Shown here piece after piece: positions 1 through 11,849 of a DNA stretch of 64,000 nt (its first letter is position 1; each line of letters starts with the position of its first letter). The position numbers and the translations under genes were made by a program. This DNA is from Pseudoips prasinana (Eukaryota; Arthropoda; Insecta; Lepidoptera; Nolidae), in assembly GCA_951640165.1 (NCBI GenBank), contig OX621237.1:17112001-17176000 (forward strand). The letters run 5' to 3'. Under the pieces are notes generated by a model. That model was not told the origin of the DNA and did no database searches. It was given only the letters and a program-made list of their open reading frames with translations.

Positions 1-1423
1 CACTTTCAGTATCTCTGCAGTAACCACAATAAAAATCTGTTTATATGCACTCTTCGTTCTTTATTCAGTCTATTCTCGTGTGGAATGCACTGCCTCTGGA
101 AGTCAGGATAGACATGGTCGTTTTTATTTTAAAAATAAATAACGAGTTTGTTGCTCTTAACAACGTGTGAGCTGAATCATTTTATTTATTAGTTAGAGTC
201 TTTCAGTTGTCCTCCGCAGTTTCACCCGCGTAAACTTAACAAATTATAGCCTATGTGCAGATATACGAGTACAAGCCACATCGATGTATTTTAATAAACA
301 ATATGTTGTTAGAATGATTTTGATTTCACTGAAATCCATATAGCTATTTAGCCTACTGAGTACTCCAAATAGTCCGGAGAAGCAATGCAAGCATCCTGAA
401 CTAACTGTAAACGTCATCAAAGAAAAACGGCCTAAAGAACACAGTGATGATGCATCGTTAATGCTCCCGATTGTACAGACGCCAGCACATCAAGCTACCC
501 CAATCTGTCAATTTTCCCCAATCGAAAGTGAACCTTATGCTTTTGCGATAAAGTTGAAAATCTATAAAATAGATTTGACAGATTGGGGTAGCTGGATGTG
601 CTGGCGTCTGTACTTATTCATACAACTCTTGTGTATGTAAGTTTTAATTCCGCACTCTGTAGTGCCGATGACGTATTGATTGGAATCGTATGATATCATA
701 CCGTACCTGTTTCGCCTCATAATTTATGGCTGTTTTGGTAACTTAAAATATAAAGACGATGTGGAAACTAATACTATTTTATTTCAGTAAAATAACTATC
801 AGGTTTCTAAGAAGACGGTGAGTAATAATATCATCGTTTATCAATTTAAAGGATTAATGAAGATATTTTTTTTCTTATGGAAGAATATTTGGATGATACA
901 AAAGCTGATTTTTATGTTGTATAAGTACTAGAAGCTTTTACCCGGTATTTTGGTCGTGTAGGTTAGAACGTGATCCGACACAAAATTTTATTGTGACTGC
1001 CTATATATATATACATACATACTAAATAAATTCGCTAATTTAAATAACCAAACGTAGAAACTTTTACTTTTATGGTAGGAGTGAGTTACAAGAACATAAA
1101 ATGGTAACCAAAGTAAGGTACAATTTTGTTTGTCTATCTGTATTGGCTAATCTCTGATAAGACGATTTTCAAGGGATTTTCATTGGCAGATAGGTCACAC
1201 AGGCGTTGGAATGATACGGTCAAAAGTACTATTACCACGGGATTAAAAAAATACTTTTAGATGGCCGTATTATTAATCCGGACAGAAAAAGACTTCACAA
1301 TATAACGTCTGAACAAACCAGCTTTTGGCGAAAATTACCAAGGTATCTTGATACTGTCCTTCCACCATTTTTGTAGATAGCAGCGTAATATTCATCTAGA
1401 AGTAATATGATTGGTACACTTAC
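1..1423. other. CHS-A intron 1 sequence (non-coding)
   Basis: Downstream of the CHS-A start exon and so intronic. It contains the M1 MITE at 473 and, at about 225-295, a fragment of the abundant interspersed family X (CCGCGTAAACTTAACAAATT, TATAGCCTATGTG). No further CHS-A exon was recognised. Confidence 0.6.
473..613. mobile_element. MITE, family M1 (GTACAGACGCCAGCACATC ends), copy 1
   Basis: 141 bp with terminal inverted repeats of about 40 bp: GTACAGACGCCAGCACATC on the left and its complement on the right, each followed by AGCTACCCCAATCTGTCAA. The centre (GATAAAGTTGAAAATCTATA) is short. No coding capacity. Other copies: 24018, 25532 and 31585. Confidence 0.78.
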
Positions 1424-1515
1424 CTCCCGCCATAGATTTCGTTAGCGAGTGGTGTGAGCTCATCATCAGAGTTGTCGCTGGCCTCCTCGCGACGCTTCCC
1501 TCCCGACGTCGCCAT
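1424..1515 (-). CDS. CHS-A: Chitin synthase A (CHS1), first coding exon; rest of gene off the left edge
   Basis: Chitin synthase polymerises UDP-N-acetylglucosamine into chitin at the plasma membrane; the A form serves cuticle and trachea. Read on the minus strand, the exon starts at an ATG at 1515, gives 30 codons beginning MATSGGKRREE, passes an acidic stretch DNSDDE and ends NEIYGG. It then stops after AG, directly followed by a GTAAGTG donor, so the next codon is a split Ser (phase 2). This is the conserved N-terminus of lepidopteran CHS-A as I know the family. An acceptor just upstream (1536-1544, TATTTCAG type) suggests the ATG exon begins at 1535 and follows a non-coding 5' exon. The gene runs leftward, in the same orientation as the chitin synthase at 33-61 kb. 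Identification is strong; assignment to A rather than B rests on remembered N-terminal similarity. Confidence 0.85.
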
Positions 1516-1535
1516 CTTTTATTTTTATTTTATAT
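1516..1535 (-). other. CHS-A: 5' untranslated part of the CHS-A start exon
   Basis: Twenty A/T-rich bases lie between a good minus-strand acceptor (pyrimidine tract then CAG, ending at 1536) and the ATG at 1515. This implies an intron in the 5' UTR and a separate promoter exon somewhere in the 32 kb to the right. Inference from splice signals only. Confidence 0.5.
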
Positions 1536-1611
1536 CTGAAATAGAAAGAAAATATTCCACTTTAAATACAGAAAAAAACGATGCAAGACTATATACATAT
1601 AATGATATATT

Positions 1612-1862
1612 ATAATAATAATATCTGGGGATAATGTCACACAGATCATCCTAGCCCCAAACTAAGCAAAGCTTGTACTATGGGTACCAGGCGACGATAT
1701 ACATACTTATATAGATAGATAAATACTTAAATACATAGAAAACATCCATGACTCAGAAACAAATATTCGTGCTCATCACACAAATATTTGCACTTACCGG
1801 GATTCGAACCCAGGACCACCAGCTTCGTAGGCAGGAGCACTACCAACTAGGCTATGGTGACC
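1612..1862 (-). mobile_element. tRNA-headed SINE (family A), minus copy
   Basis: Complement of the family at 7563-7815. Tail ATAATAATATC at the left, then the CAAACTAAGCAAAGCTTGTA block, and a box-B-like GGGATTCGAACCCAGGACC and tRNA-like head at the right end. It lies just upstream of the CHS-A start exon, in the presumed 5' intron. Confidence 0.78.
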
Positions 1863-2211
1863 GAATATTAATTTATACGCGTAGGCAGTGATCCCTTGTG
1901 ACTCAGTTCTTCAAATCTCTGACATGGCTTTACGACTGTTATCTGATGACTACAGCAGGGGTACATTTGTTCTCCGGGGCACGGAGAAACTCAAATATGT
2001 AACCACTTAGTCCGTCACCCATTTATAAAATGGCACAAGGTGCATAACAACTCTCTGCAATGGTTTCAAAGTCAAACCAGGGTCTCACAAACACGAAGGA
2101 ACATTTACTTACTTCACGCGCTGTACATAGACTGGGCGTGGATTGTTGTGGTATTAGATGTATGTTTGGTATTAAAACTAGTAGTTGCCGAAGCAATTAC
2201 TGCTATCGTTG

Positions 2212-2240
2212 TTCTCTCTCTCCCTCTCTCTCTATCTTTA
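2212..2240. repeat. CT-rich microsatellite
   Basis: Short (CT)n/TCTC tract with interruptions. A similar tract is at 21737-21761. Confidence 0.8.
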
Positions 2241-2576
2241 CTAGATTTAATGAAAATGTTTATTGAATGAAACGTAATTAACGGGATTGTTTAATGCGAC
2301 AGGTTTATGTAAACCCACTTTCCAATATTGATTCTACATAGTAGTTTGATGGTGATTAATAAAAATATAAATAGGAACTTCTATTTTATTACCACGTTTG
2401 ACAGTTTCTATCAGACGTTTATCCATCTCCGTAATAATGTTTTATTAATACGGTGTGGAATAGATGTTTGTATTTGAATCGTTTGTTTAAAAAATATTGC
2501 TAGATAGGTACGCTATGGTCGAAACACGTTTACTCGGAACTAAGGCCACAATATTTGAATTTTAGTGCTAGCACCT

Positions 2577-2996
2577 TTTTTTAGTTTTGATAAGGCAACC
2601 ACCCGCAAATGTGTTTGCGGGTGGGTATGACAGACTCGCACCGACTAAACCTAACCTGCCGTGGACTTCTCTTGACATGGGACACGTACCATGAGAGGGC
2701 TCGTGATTGCCCTCCCCTATTGGCGACTCCTGCCAGTCCGGCACAGCGACTGTGCCACAAACAGCTGTCACTGTCTCCCAGGAGCTGCTTGCACGCGGCG
2801 GCAGAAGAGGACACTTCCCACACTGCCACCGCAGCCCCGAGGGGAGTTGGGCTACCGGCTGCCGCCGCAGCGCCGCCGCCCCGACGCCGCGACGCCTCCT
2901 TCGTCTACGAGCGGGATCGGCTCGTTCCCGATCGCGCTCACTCTTTCTGGAGCAAGACTGCCTCACAGAAGGAGACCACGGCGTCCCATTTGGTGG
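2577..2996 (-). mobile_element. 5'-truncated R1-like LINE 3' end, with target duplication
   Basis: On the minus strand it reads WDAVVSFCEAVLLQKE then a stop, the end of an ORF2 like that of R1-clade LINEs. A GC-rich 3' UTR follows, ending with GTTTAGTCGGTGCGAGTC, CCCACCCGCAAA and an A-rich tail. The insert is flanked by a direct repeat TTTAGTGCTAGCACCT at about 2561-2576 and 2999-3014, a typical LINE-length target duplication. Strongly GC-rich against an AT-rich background. Confidence 0.7.
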
Positions 2997-3015
2997 AATT
3001 TAGTGCTAGCACCTG

Positions 3016-6000
3016 GAGTGAATTCTGACAATTTGGCGGGATAATCGCCAGTTGGACTGTTCATAGAGTGATAGTGAGAAAACTAAGATGCAACCAAAAC
3101 GGCTATATGTCACGTTACAGACATGTTACATGTAAATATTGCTAACCCATAAACTACCGTTTGTTTACAAAAACCAAAAGCTATAGTTTAATTAAAAATA
3201 TTTGAATACTTGACCCCGAACTTGTAATAAACTCACCAGTAACGTTTATGCGTACCTACACTAACCGCCTATAGAGAAACTGTTGACATCACGACTTTCT
3301 TTTTGGACGTTCGTGTCTACTGTCACGCTTTTACCGACTCGTGGAAACTATTCGTGAATCTGTCAATTCATCGGTGTGAACTTTTGGTTCAATTTGTTTG
3401 TTTTAAATACTCGCACGTTATTTTATTTTCTTAGGAACAGCTAGCAGGAACATTTTAGATTATTAAGTTTTACATATATGATAGAGAGGTATGAATAAAC
3501 ATATAAATGTCCGTTAGCCGTGATTAAGCGTACCACCGTAGTTGTGTATGACTTAAAACTCAAATGCATAGTCGTAAATGGCGTGGGACGCGACTTCGTA
3601 TGACCAACCTTATTACGTTGGCAATAAAGACCATGTAACAGCATATTAATTAATGCTTATTAAGTACGTCTCAAGTAGGTACAGGCTTTTACTTTGACGT
3701 ATGGGCTGTAGTGAACCTGTATCAGAGTTGTTTAAACTGTCCAGCATGCCTCTGACGTGGTTCAACGATCACAATCGACAACTTTATGTACCCTCCGAAC
3801 TATGGTGATGGTCAAAAATTAAATCATTTTAGCGATCAGTTTATACATGGGTTTATATAGACCTCACCGATTACAAAGGATCGGCGAGGTCAACTATCTA
3901 TGAGTACGGGTTAAGATTATCGACGGCTTCTCAGGTAGATATGTAATCCAAGCAAAGCATAACAGCCTCTACATATATCCTGACCTTTAAACGATCTATA
4001 ATATGATCCTAATTTATTGAACGCCCAGTACCTAAGCGCACAGATGACCTTTTCAACTAAAGGTTAGACGTTTGAATAATATAAACATAAATATGGAAGT
4101 TATATGAACGCGGTAAAAATTTAGGAAATCCTTGTACAACAACGATCATTATAATGATAACATCGAGGTTGCTTTTACCTTCTAATTGTAATAAAAATCA
4201 TTAGTAAACAACTAGGGTTACACATCTGATAATGTAATGAGCATTGCGTGAAAATATTTGAGTAGTAGGTAATCGAACTCATTAAAACTTTGTTTCATAA
4301 TTTTGGTTGGTCGAAGTGTTAATATAATTACTGCTAAAGCAATGTTTAAATGCATGTTAAGACATTGTGATTATTCTACATTAAATAAACATTATTTTTG
4401 TTTCATTTTAAAATAATAATTATGTCTTTGTACACTCAAATATACTATGGATAAGATTAAAGCTAAGTAAATCCAATTCTAAATTTTAACTAAAGATAGG
4501 CTGCAAAATGAGAATGAATAAAATAATAATGATTAAATTAATATAAAAAAATAAAACATAATTTTTTTTTATTCGTATACTTTATAAAAAGCGCTAGTAA
4601 ATAGTTAGAACATATTTGTAGTAATATAGTTAACTATACATAATTATTTCTAGGTAAATGAAAAATAAATCATTTAGAAATAACATTTCATTGAAAATAG
4701 TAATGACTACTTAACTAGCTAATTTAAGATAATGTCAACCTGTTTATTTGTAGATTTAAATACTTTTAGATATGGAAATTTATACATACTTATAATAGGT
4801 ATGACTCTAAATATCAGTATTTAAAAACGATTCTTATTGCGCAGCGTAACTTTATCAAAAATGAGTATTGGATGAACTCGCATTGCAGATACTGCCACTT
4901 GCTATTCCTTCACCCCCATGATGCCCTGGGATAGCCAGCCGACAAGAATGGAAAGATGTTAGCTACAGGACCGACAGCTTTATGTGATCTCTGACGCCCA
5001 TACTGAGATTTTTTCGTAGCATAAATATCAACGAGGCAGTGACATGATGAGATATAACCAAAAACCAAGGATCTTAACATATCAAATCATCGAATTTACC
5101 AGGTCATACGAAAGCTTTATCCAAAACATGGCAAAAATGTCCTTAGACAATCTCAATGCTAATTCTTCATTATCATTCTTGAGTTTATTTATATTTTGTA
5201 TTGGTACAAATTAATAATGTCAAACCAGTCAAGGTCTTAATTAAAATCTGGCCAAGTTGGATACGCACATGAAGCGTTCTGAACCAAACACTATTTTTCG
5301 ATGTTTTTTGTTCGATATCTAACTTTCTCTGTAAAATCTTGTATTTTTTTAATTCTATCATACTTTTATTACCTAGTTTTACTTTCTGTATGGTGACGGC
5401 GGCGAATATCAGAATATCATCACCCCATGTCATCCCGTGGGTGGCGTAGAAATTGAGCCGAGAGAATATCTACCAGAGGACGGGCAGCAGCTTCCTGCTG
5501 AGTACTATGACCATCTTACTGCGGTCGTTAACCCAAGCCACGACCACGACGTTGGTATATCTAATGAACTTCTATCGGCTGTAATGACTATGATGATGAT
5601 AGCAGCAATATAATATCTCTGTCTACATGTTAAGATCATTGACAGAAATTTGAATGTACTGATGGATGGACCGAAAGTCGAATGGGAAACAGAGGTTTAG
5701 CAATAGAGTTCCTTGTACTCTTTAGGTACGGAATCTTAAAACATATATAATACTTTATATTAAATAATGCAAACATCTTCTGTCTACAGATCGTCCTGAG
5801 GTCGTAGACAAAGTGAATGTTATGACCTTAGGATAATACTCCAGTGAATCTAAGAGGTTATTAAAAGGTTGCAGGGACCTTAGCCAAGTGGCCAAACGAC
5901 TTTCATTTTTAACTATTTGTTTTCTGCCATGAGCAGAAGAAAATGACACGCTATCGCTAAATCACGTGTTTCCGAATTGTATTTATCGGCGAGAATATTG

Positions 6001-6597
6001 GTTTAATCGAGATTCTATCCAACTCGTTTGGGCCATTCAGGCCAATCATTGGGAAAGCCTATGTCTAGCAGTGCACGACAACTGGTTTCCCCAAAAGGTT
6101 TCTACAACGCTGCCATTTGAAGGGGTTTCCCGTTGTTACGGCATGCGAGTTGGCGATCACATCATCGTCATTAGTCTATCATCATCATGTCATCTAGTAC
6201 ACAGGTGCACTACAGACAGTTCAGACCGAGAGGAAAAATTCTCGAGAAATTTACTGACTTAATTGAAAATAGGACCATTATTACCATAGTCTAGTAGATA
6301 AATTGTATGAATTTTCGTTATAATATGTTCATGGCCTGTTGTTTTTACTGAGCCGGAAATCACACAGCTCAAACCTATTCCAATTCCTTAGTAAGGCTCA
6401 CGGAGATTTAATAGGATTTCCATAATAGTTATTGGGTTTTGTACAGTATCAAATTTTATTTTAATTTGTGCATTTTGTATAAAAATTTTCAACTTTAGTA
6501 TGATATATATAGAGCACCTTTTATCGTGGCTTCTGATCGGTATCTTTCTTTGCTTCGGTATCTTGTGGATTTATATAAAATTTTAATAATTATTATC
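3016..6597. other. Intergenic/5'-intron AT-rich sequence, no gene recognised
   Basis: Longest open frames are under 100 codons, AT-driven and unrecognised. About 5440-5600 resembles segments near 22400-22490 and 55040-55170 (ACCAGAG.ACGG, TACTATGACCATC), so an interspersed repeat family. About 3740-3900 may be a worn minus copy of the 5S-headed SINE (weak). Confidence 0.5.
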
Positions 6598-6848
6598 ATA
6601 ATATAATAATAATAGCCTGGGACATTACTTACACACGTCTGATCCCGAACTAAGTAGAGTTTGTACTATGTTAACCAGATATTTTGTTGTAAATACTTAC
6701 TTATACAGATAATTACACCCAGACTCAGGACCAACAGACATGTTCATGCACAAAAATATTCGTCCGTGGTGGGAATCGAACCCACGACCTGTAGCTGTGG
6801 CGTTAAAAACAAGTATCTACCAACCAACCACGCCAACCGGCCTGTCAA
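6598..6848 (-). mobile_element. tRNA-headed SINE (family B)
   Basis: Left end AATAATAATAGCCTGGGACA, a CCCGAACTAAGTAGAG block, then ATTACACCCAGACTCAGGAC, ATGTTCATGCACAAA and box-B-like GGGAATCGAACCCACGACC, with a tRNA-like head (CCAACCACGCCAACCGGCC) at the right. Minus orientation. Confidence 0.78.
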
Positions 6849-7261
6849 TAATGATTAAATATGGTCATAAAATACTAGGTTGAGCGTCAACATTGGTCAA
6901 ATCGCCGAAATTGTATGTAATACTTACTGTGTCATTGTAGGCTTTAGTAAGTCGTGATCAACATTCACTTTTTGATTAGCGCAACGCAGTTATGTGACGT
7001 TGTCTATGGACAATGAAGGTGAAATCACTATACGAGTAGTATACGTCGAATGATTTAGACTTTTGGTATGTTACGTAGTTGTTAGAAGAATCTATGATTG
7101 TACCAGTAAGTCACTAATATTTAATAATTGCATGTCACTATTGTAACTAACAATTAACTGTTTTAAAATCGGAACTGTACTAATACCTATTTATTGCAAA
7201 TAAATTGATTGATTGAATTCAATTCATTCATTAATAAATATCTGAAACGACCAATACACTG

Positions 7262-7444
7262 CCATCTGATTCCAAACTATGCAGAGCTTGTACCATGCCA
7301 ACCAGACAAATGATAAACATACTAATATATTACATACATACATATTATAGATAAATTATACCCAGACAGAAGAAATAATCGTGTTCATCACATAGAGATA
7401 TGTACTGGGTGGGGATCGAACCCACTACATCTGGCTAAAACGGC
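7262..7444 (-). mobile_element. tRNA-headed SINE (family B), degenerate
   Basis: Same order of blocks as at 6598-6848 (CCAAACTATGCAGAGCTTG, TTATACCCAGACAGA, GGGGATCGAACCCACTAC). Its head end runs into the perfect hairpin at 7445-7513. Confidence 0.68.
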
Positions 7445-7513
7445 AAACTTATTAATGGATGACCTGTTGGTATAGTGAGGAACTATACCAACAGGTCATC
7501 CATTAATAAGTTT
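7445..7513. repeat. Perfect 32-bp inverted repeat with 5-nt loop
   Basis: Left arm 7445-7476 and right arm 7482-7513 are exact reverse complements, separated by GAGGA. The core GACCTGTTGGTATAGT resembles the 5' head of family B SINEs, so it may be a head-to-head SINE end. Could extrude as a cruciform or, if transcribed, form a hairpin RNA. Confidence 0.9.
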
Positions 7514-7562
7514 AAATAATAAGTGTAACGTTACACAGAGAAGGTAGACGAATTTAATAACG

Positions 7563-7815
7563 ACGATCACCGTAGCCTAGTTGGTAGTGCTCCTGCCTAC
7601 GAAGCTGGGGGTCCTGGGTTCGAATCCCGGTACGTGCAAATATTTGTGTGATAAGCACGAATATTTGTTTCTGAGTCATGGATGTTTTCTATGTATATAA
7701 GTATTTATCTATCTATATAAGTATGTATATCGTCGCCTGCTACCCATAGTACAAGCTTTGCTTAGTTTGGGGCTAGGTTGATCTGTGTGACATTGTCCCT
7801 AGATATTATTATTTG
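7563..7815 (+). mobile_element. tRNA-headed SINE (family A), full-length
   Basis: Starts with a tRNA-like head: box A-like TAGCCTAGTTGGTAGTGC and box B GGGTTCGAATCCCGG. The body follows (AATATTTGTGTGATAAGCAC, the ATCTATCTATATAAGT region, TACCCATAGTACAAGCTTTG) and an ATTATTATT tail. RNA polymerase III promoter in the head by family knowledge. Confidence 0.8.
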
Positions 7816-7848
7816 ATTTTCGTAGCCAAGCGTGAAAAGAGGGTTATG

Positions 7849-8240
7849 TTATAGTATAACCTGAAAAAACTGAAGAGTAGTAAGGAATTTTCGAGTAAGA
7901 CGGCACGTATTCAGGATTATTGCTTTCTGCAGAGTGTTAAGAGTATGCTTGGGGATTTCTAGGACGTCTAGGCTTCGCTGCAGGCTGTTCGATTCGGTAC
8001 GATTCCAGTGGCAGATATAACGATGGGAACTATGTGTATTGCTTCTGCCCGCCACTGGCGCTCCAATTCTATACCTAAATCCTGGTATTTAGTAAGTTTA
8101 TCGGAGATAGTAGATTGGATGTTTTGTGTGTTTGGCACTGCGATATCTATTAGGTAAACAATATTCTTTATTTTTTTCGTGTAGTGTGATGTCAGGGCGG
8201 TTAAAGTTATTAATAAGATTATTTCTTCAGTTAAACTGAG
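7849..8240 (-). pseudogene. LINE reverse transcriptase C-terminal fragment
   Basis: Minus frames give KYQDLGIELERQWRAEAIH, IVPIVISATGIVPNR, and SIINTCRLTRKFLTTLQ-like sequence with an in-frame stop. Same LINE family as 35760-36430. Confidence 0.6.
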
Positions 8241-8579
8241 CGTTATACCTACTTCAAGTAGGTAGAACTAGTGTCCGTAATTGGTAGCAAACATTTTCAC
8301 TTTCGAAACCTTAAAATAATGTCTATCAGCTTATGCACGCTATATGCAATTTAATATTTTTTATACCACAAAGTCAACAAACAAGCAATCAGCTCGCCTG
8401 ATTTTTCGCGCTGACCGTAGCTTATGGACTTTTGCAACATCTGTGGCATCACTAGCCCGTTGACAGCTTGCAAAGTATTTGTAGATTTTTTATTTTTTGT
8501 AATGTCACAAACAGACGATTTCCTTAACAATGTGCCAATTTTTGTAACACGTTGTACACTTACAAGACCAGGTAATTAA

Positions 8580-8915
8580 TGTTCACGGCTTAAATCAGTT
8601 GTTTGAAATCGATGTCAATCACGAGCAAACAAAATATAATGTCGACACATTTATCTTGCGTACATTACAGTACATTTGTTTTTTACCCAAATCGTTCATG
8701 ATTTCTGAACAGGTATTAATTTAAAAAAGCTTTCAAGATGGTACCGATTTGAACCACTACGGCACTAACAAGTCAGTCATTGTATGTGGTATGTACGTAT
8801 CAAAGTTGCAATGCTCAAGTATACGAACCTAACTTGTTAAACTAAAAGTTATTATTATTATTTGGCTTTACCGTAATGTAAAAACGATTTGAACAACCAA
8901 TTGGAACCGTGAACA
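8580..8915. mobile_element. MITE, family M2 (TGTTCACGG ends), copy 1
   Basis: 336 bp with imperfect ~35 bp terminal inverted repeats: TGTTCACGGCTTAAATCAGT on the left and, as reverse complement, TGTTCACGGTTCCAATTGGT on the right, both followed by TGTT..AAATCG. No coding capacity. Related to 16978-17147. Confidence 0.6.
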
Positions 8916-9299
8916 GTATTTACTTTAGATCTTGTATATTATATGAATCACAGTCCCCTGTACTAAAGTCTCACATTCCTCGCGAAGCCCTCGACCTTGC
9001 CGGTCATTCATCCCTGTGTGATTTGTGGACCTTCGCTGCTGATTTACTGCTCATTCGTATGCGCCTATGTACTTTTTGCATTTGAAATACATTTCTAAAG
9101 AAAGAAATGTTTTATACATACCTTTATGTCAGCATAACAATCGATGGTGTTGGTGATTTTAAATGATAAGACGGATTGGATAGAAATTCAAGAGTTTACT
9201 TATGTAAGGATATTAACCCCAGCCCTATTCACCCCGGTATTTACATTTACCTCGTGATACCGTGATATTTTTGCAATAAGTACGTTTTTTGGAATGTAG

Positions 9300-9480
9300 T
9301 TTGTGTGGCGCAGTGCTCAAGGCAATGACCCGCTACTGTCTCGGCGACGCGACGGCACACTTTTGTCACGAGTTCGATTCTTGTACTGGACACCTAATAA
9401 AGACCTATAAACGGTTATTCTGAGGTTGGATGTGTTTTGTGTCTGTTAAGTGCAAAGTCACTCCAACGATGCAGTATTCA
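9300..9480 (+). mobile_element. tRNA-headed SINE (family C), worn
   Basis: Head GTGTGGCGCAGTGCTCAAGG then GAGTTCGATTCTTGTACTGG (box B-like), then TTCTGAGGTTGGATGTGTTT. Matches better-preserved copies at 38765 and 57818. Confidence 0.65.
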
Positions 9481-9539
9481 ATTTAAATAGACCAAGTCTT
9501 TAAAATAAATAACTGTGTTAAGATAATGGAACATATAAT

Positions 9540-9770
9540 GGACAGACCGGTTGAGTTTGTTTGGTAGATACTTGCCTTACATACCGCACGTCGTGGGTTC
9601 GATTCTCACCTAGGCCAAATATTTGTGTGCATGAACATGTCTGTTTGTCCGGAGTCTGGGTGTAATTATCTCTAAAAGTATGTTTTAACAAAAGAAAGGA
9701 AGTAGAACATCAGTTATCTGTTTTCCATAGAACAAACTCCCAGGATATTTTATATTATTGTATAAATTCG
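9540..9770 (+). mobile_element. tRNA-headed SINE (family B)
   Basis: Head GACAGACCGGTTGAGTTTG, box B GGGTTCGATTCTCACC, then ATGAACATGTCTGTTTGTCC, GTCTGGGTGTAATTATCT and an AT-rich tail. Confidence 0.75.
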
Positions 9771-10539
9771 TATCCGAATACCACCGTGCGGTGTCGAAGC
9801 GGTTAGCGCGCATGGAACTGAATTCCCCGTGGTTCTTGGGTTCAATATAAAAAATGATCAGATAAAAGTCGCTTAATAATTTCTAGTAGACTGGAAATAA
9901 AACCCAATAGAGATTTATAAAAGACAAGGTAGAAGCAATAAGTACATCCTTTGAGGCAATAACTAAGAGGTGCTGCAGGTCGATATCCTTAATAAGGAAA
10001 TTCATTTAGATATTACGCAAAATAACGGTAATAACTTATTACGCACTGCAGCTGTTACACATACCTACTTAAGAATTGTTAAAATTATTTGCATTTATAC
10101 ATTGCTGCAAAAATACTGAAATTTTGATTATATAATATGAAACAATAGGCCTGCCACGCATTCGTGTATGTAACATTTTCAAGGTATCAACACAAAGTAG
10201 TCGTAATGTTAGGCTATTGAAAAGGCTTTGTCCGCGGTCTCCAGGGTTGCCAAATCAGTTAGAACAAAACCAGTAAAGCAAACTTGATAGACCAAATACT
10301 GAACATTTAATTTGGTGCTTTACATCAGCGAGGGAGATTAATTTCATTTTCGTGTTCCAAGAGATATTCGTTGCAATTGTCACTGGATATATAATAACCA
10401 TGACAAACATAAAACTGCCTACATTGACAACCCTGAGTGATTGTATCAGATTGTAGGACTGTGGGCAGGGCGGTGCGGCGCCTGCGCATGCAAGGTCACC
10501 GACTTCGAATGGACAATGGACTAACCCCGCATAAACCAT

Positions 10540-10774
10540 AGAGCAATAATAGCTTTACTATGTTCTGAAGACTTTATAGACTAATACAGATAGTGAAGAG
10601 CAAGTTATTGGTATAACAACACATACATATGTACTAAAAGATGGTAGGGATATAAAATTTGCATTGTACAGAAATTAAATTTATATGAAACTTCAACTCA
10701 TGCTACATTTGATTTTCAGTAGTTAACTATACAAGTTGTATCACAAATAGTTAGTGAAATTTTTAAAAGGCGCA
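10540..10774. other. Intergenic AT-rich sequence, nothing recognised
   Basis: No convincing coding frame, repeat boundary or RNA gene seen between the SINE at 9540-9770 (plus a worn tRNA-like head near 9780-9850) and the 5S-headed SINE. Confidence 0.4.
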
Positions 10775-11015
10775 TAGCTAGATGCTCTCATCGGTCCGTA
10801 AGTAATCGGCGAGGTTAAGCAACTAGGCTCGCGGCAGTCCAGAGATGGGTGATGGCGGTATTTTAATTTCTGAGCGTCTCCGTGCTTCGGAGGGCACGTT
10901 AAGCTGTATCCCGGTTGTAGTCATTAGACAACAGACAACGTTAAGCCATGTCAGAGGGCTACTGGGCGGCTTGAACAACTCTGACACTAGGGTAACCACT
11001 GCCCATACGAAAAGT
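10775..11015 (+). mobile_element. 5S rRNA-headed SINE (SINE3-like), copy 1
   Basis: The first ~70 bp align with eukaryotic 5S rRNA: ATGCTCTCATCGGTCCG, then GGCGAGGTTAAGCAACTAGG, CTCGCGGCAGTCC and GATGGGTGATGGCGG. This corresponds to the 5S internal promoter part (GTTAAGCAAC, GGATGGGTGACCGCC). The body and a tail with GTAACCACTGCCCATACG follow. Full copies: 32775-33030 and 60588-60840, both minus. Confidence 0.75.
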
Positions 11016-11849
11016 AAGTAAGAAATTTAAACTAGTGAACATCAACTTACAAAATTCCCAAAATATGGATTAATTTTCCATATCTGACACATTTCGAATT
11101 AAGCCGTTAAAATAGTTTTTCAAATTCCACTGATTTCCAATTTTTATTTTTTGTTTAATTATAATATAATTATAAAATAATAAGAGTACCAGAATTTCCA
11201 ACGCTATATTTGTTACACCCTGTATACGTAACGTTAGAAAGACATGCTTATAATTAAACAACCAGTAAGTAGATAATTTGAACATGACTTACAAAAAGTG
11301 TTACCAATTTTCGTGACGTCAGGAATAAATTATTTTATTTATGTAAGGAATAATGTGAAACATAGCAAATTCATTGTTGATATACAAATAATTCTACACC
11401 TTGAAATTCTACTAGGCATATGCCATTTTAAACAATTATCTAACGAATACATAGCCAACATTTTACGTTTAACTTAATACAAGTTTTAATAAAGTCGGCC
11501 GATATGACGTAACGTTATTACCGGAAACAAACAAATCATAATGAACTGACTGTTATACTGTTTTGTACTTGTTAAAATAAGGTTAATAACCATTATCCGT
11601 GTACAAAATGTGTCGGCGTATATGTACTAGAGAGGACAGTAGGTTTTGTACAAGCCTACAGAAATCAATACGCATTTACTTACTTGCTACTTTGACCTGT
11701 CGAAGGGATCAAAACATTATGATTGTCAAAACATATCAGGCTATCACAACAGCGACCAATTAATTTAAAGCCTTGAATGCCTGTCGACACCCGTGCACTA
11801 TGGAATGCACCCTTACGCCTACATTCTAGAAGTAAACGAGTAATCACCG

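Noticed and set aside
2609..3044. Several overlapping plus and minus open frames of 80-140 codons in a GC-rich block
   Set aside because: The block is the 3' end of a retroposed R1-like LINE flanked by a TTTAGTGCTAGCACCT duplication. The frames are open because of GC content.
10790..10865. 5S rRNA gene
   Set aside because: Only ~70 bp resembles 5S rRNA, it is fused to a SINE body, and the same fusion recurs at two other sites.
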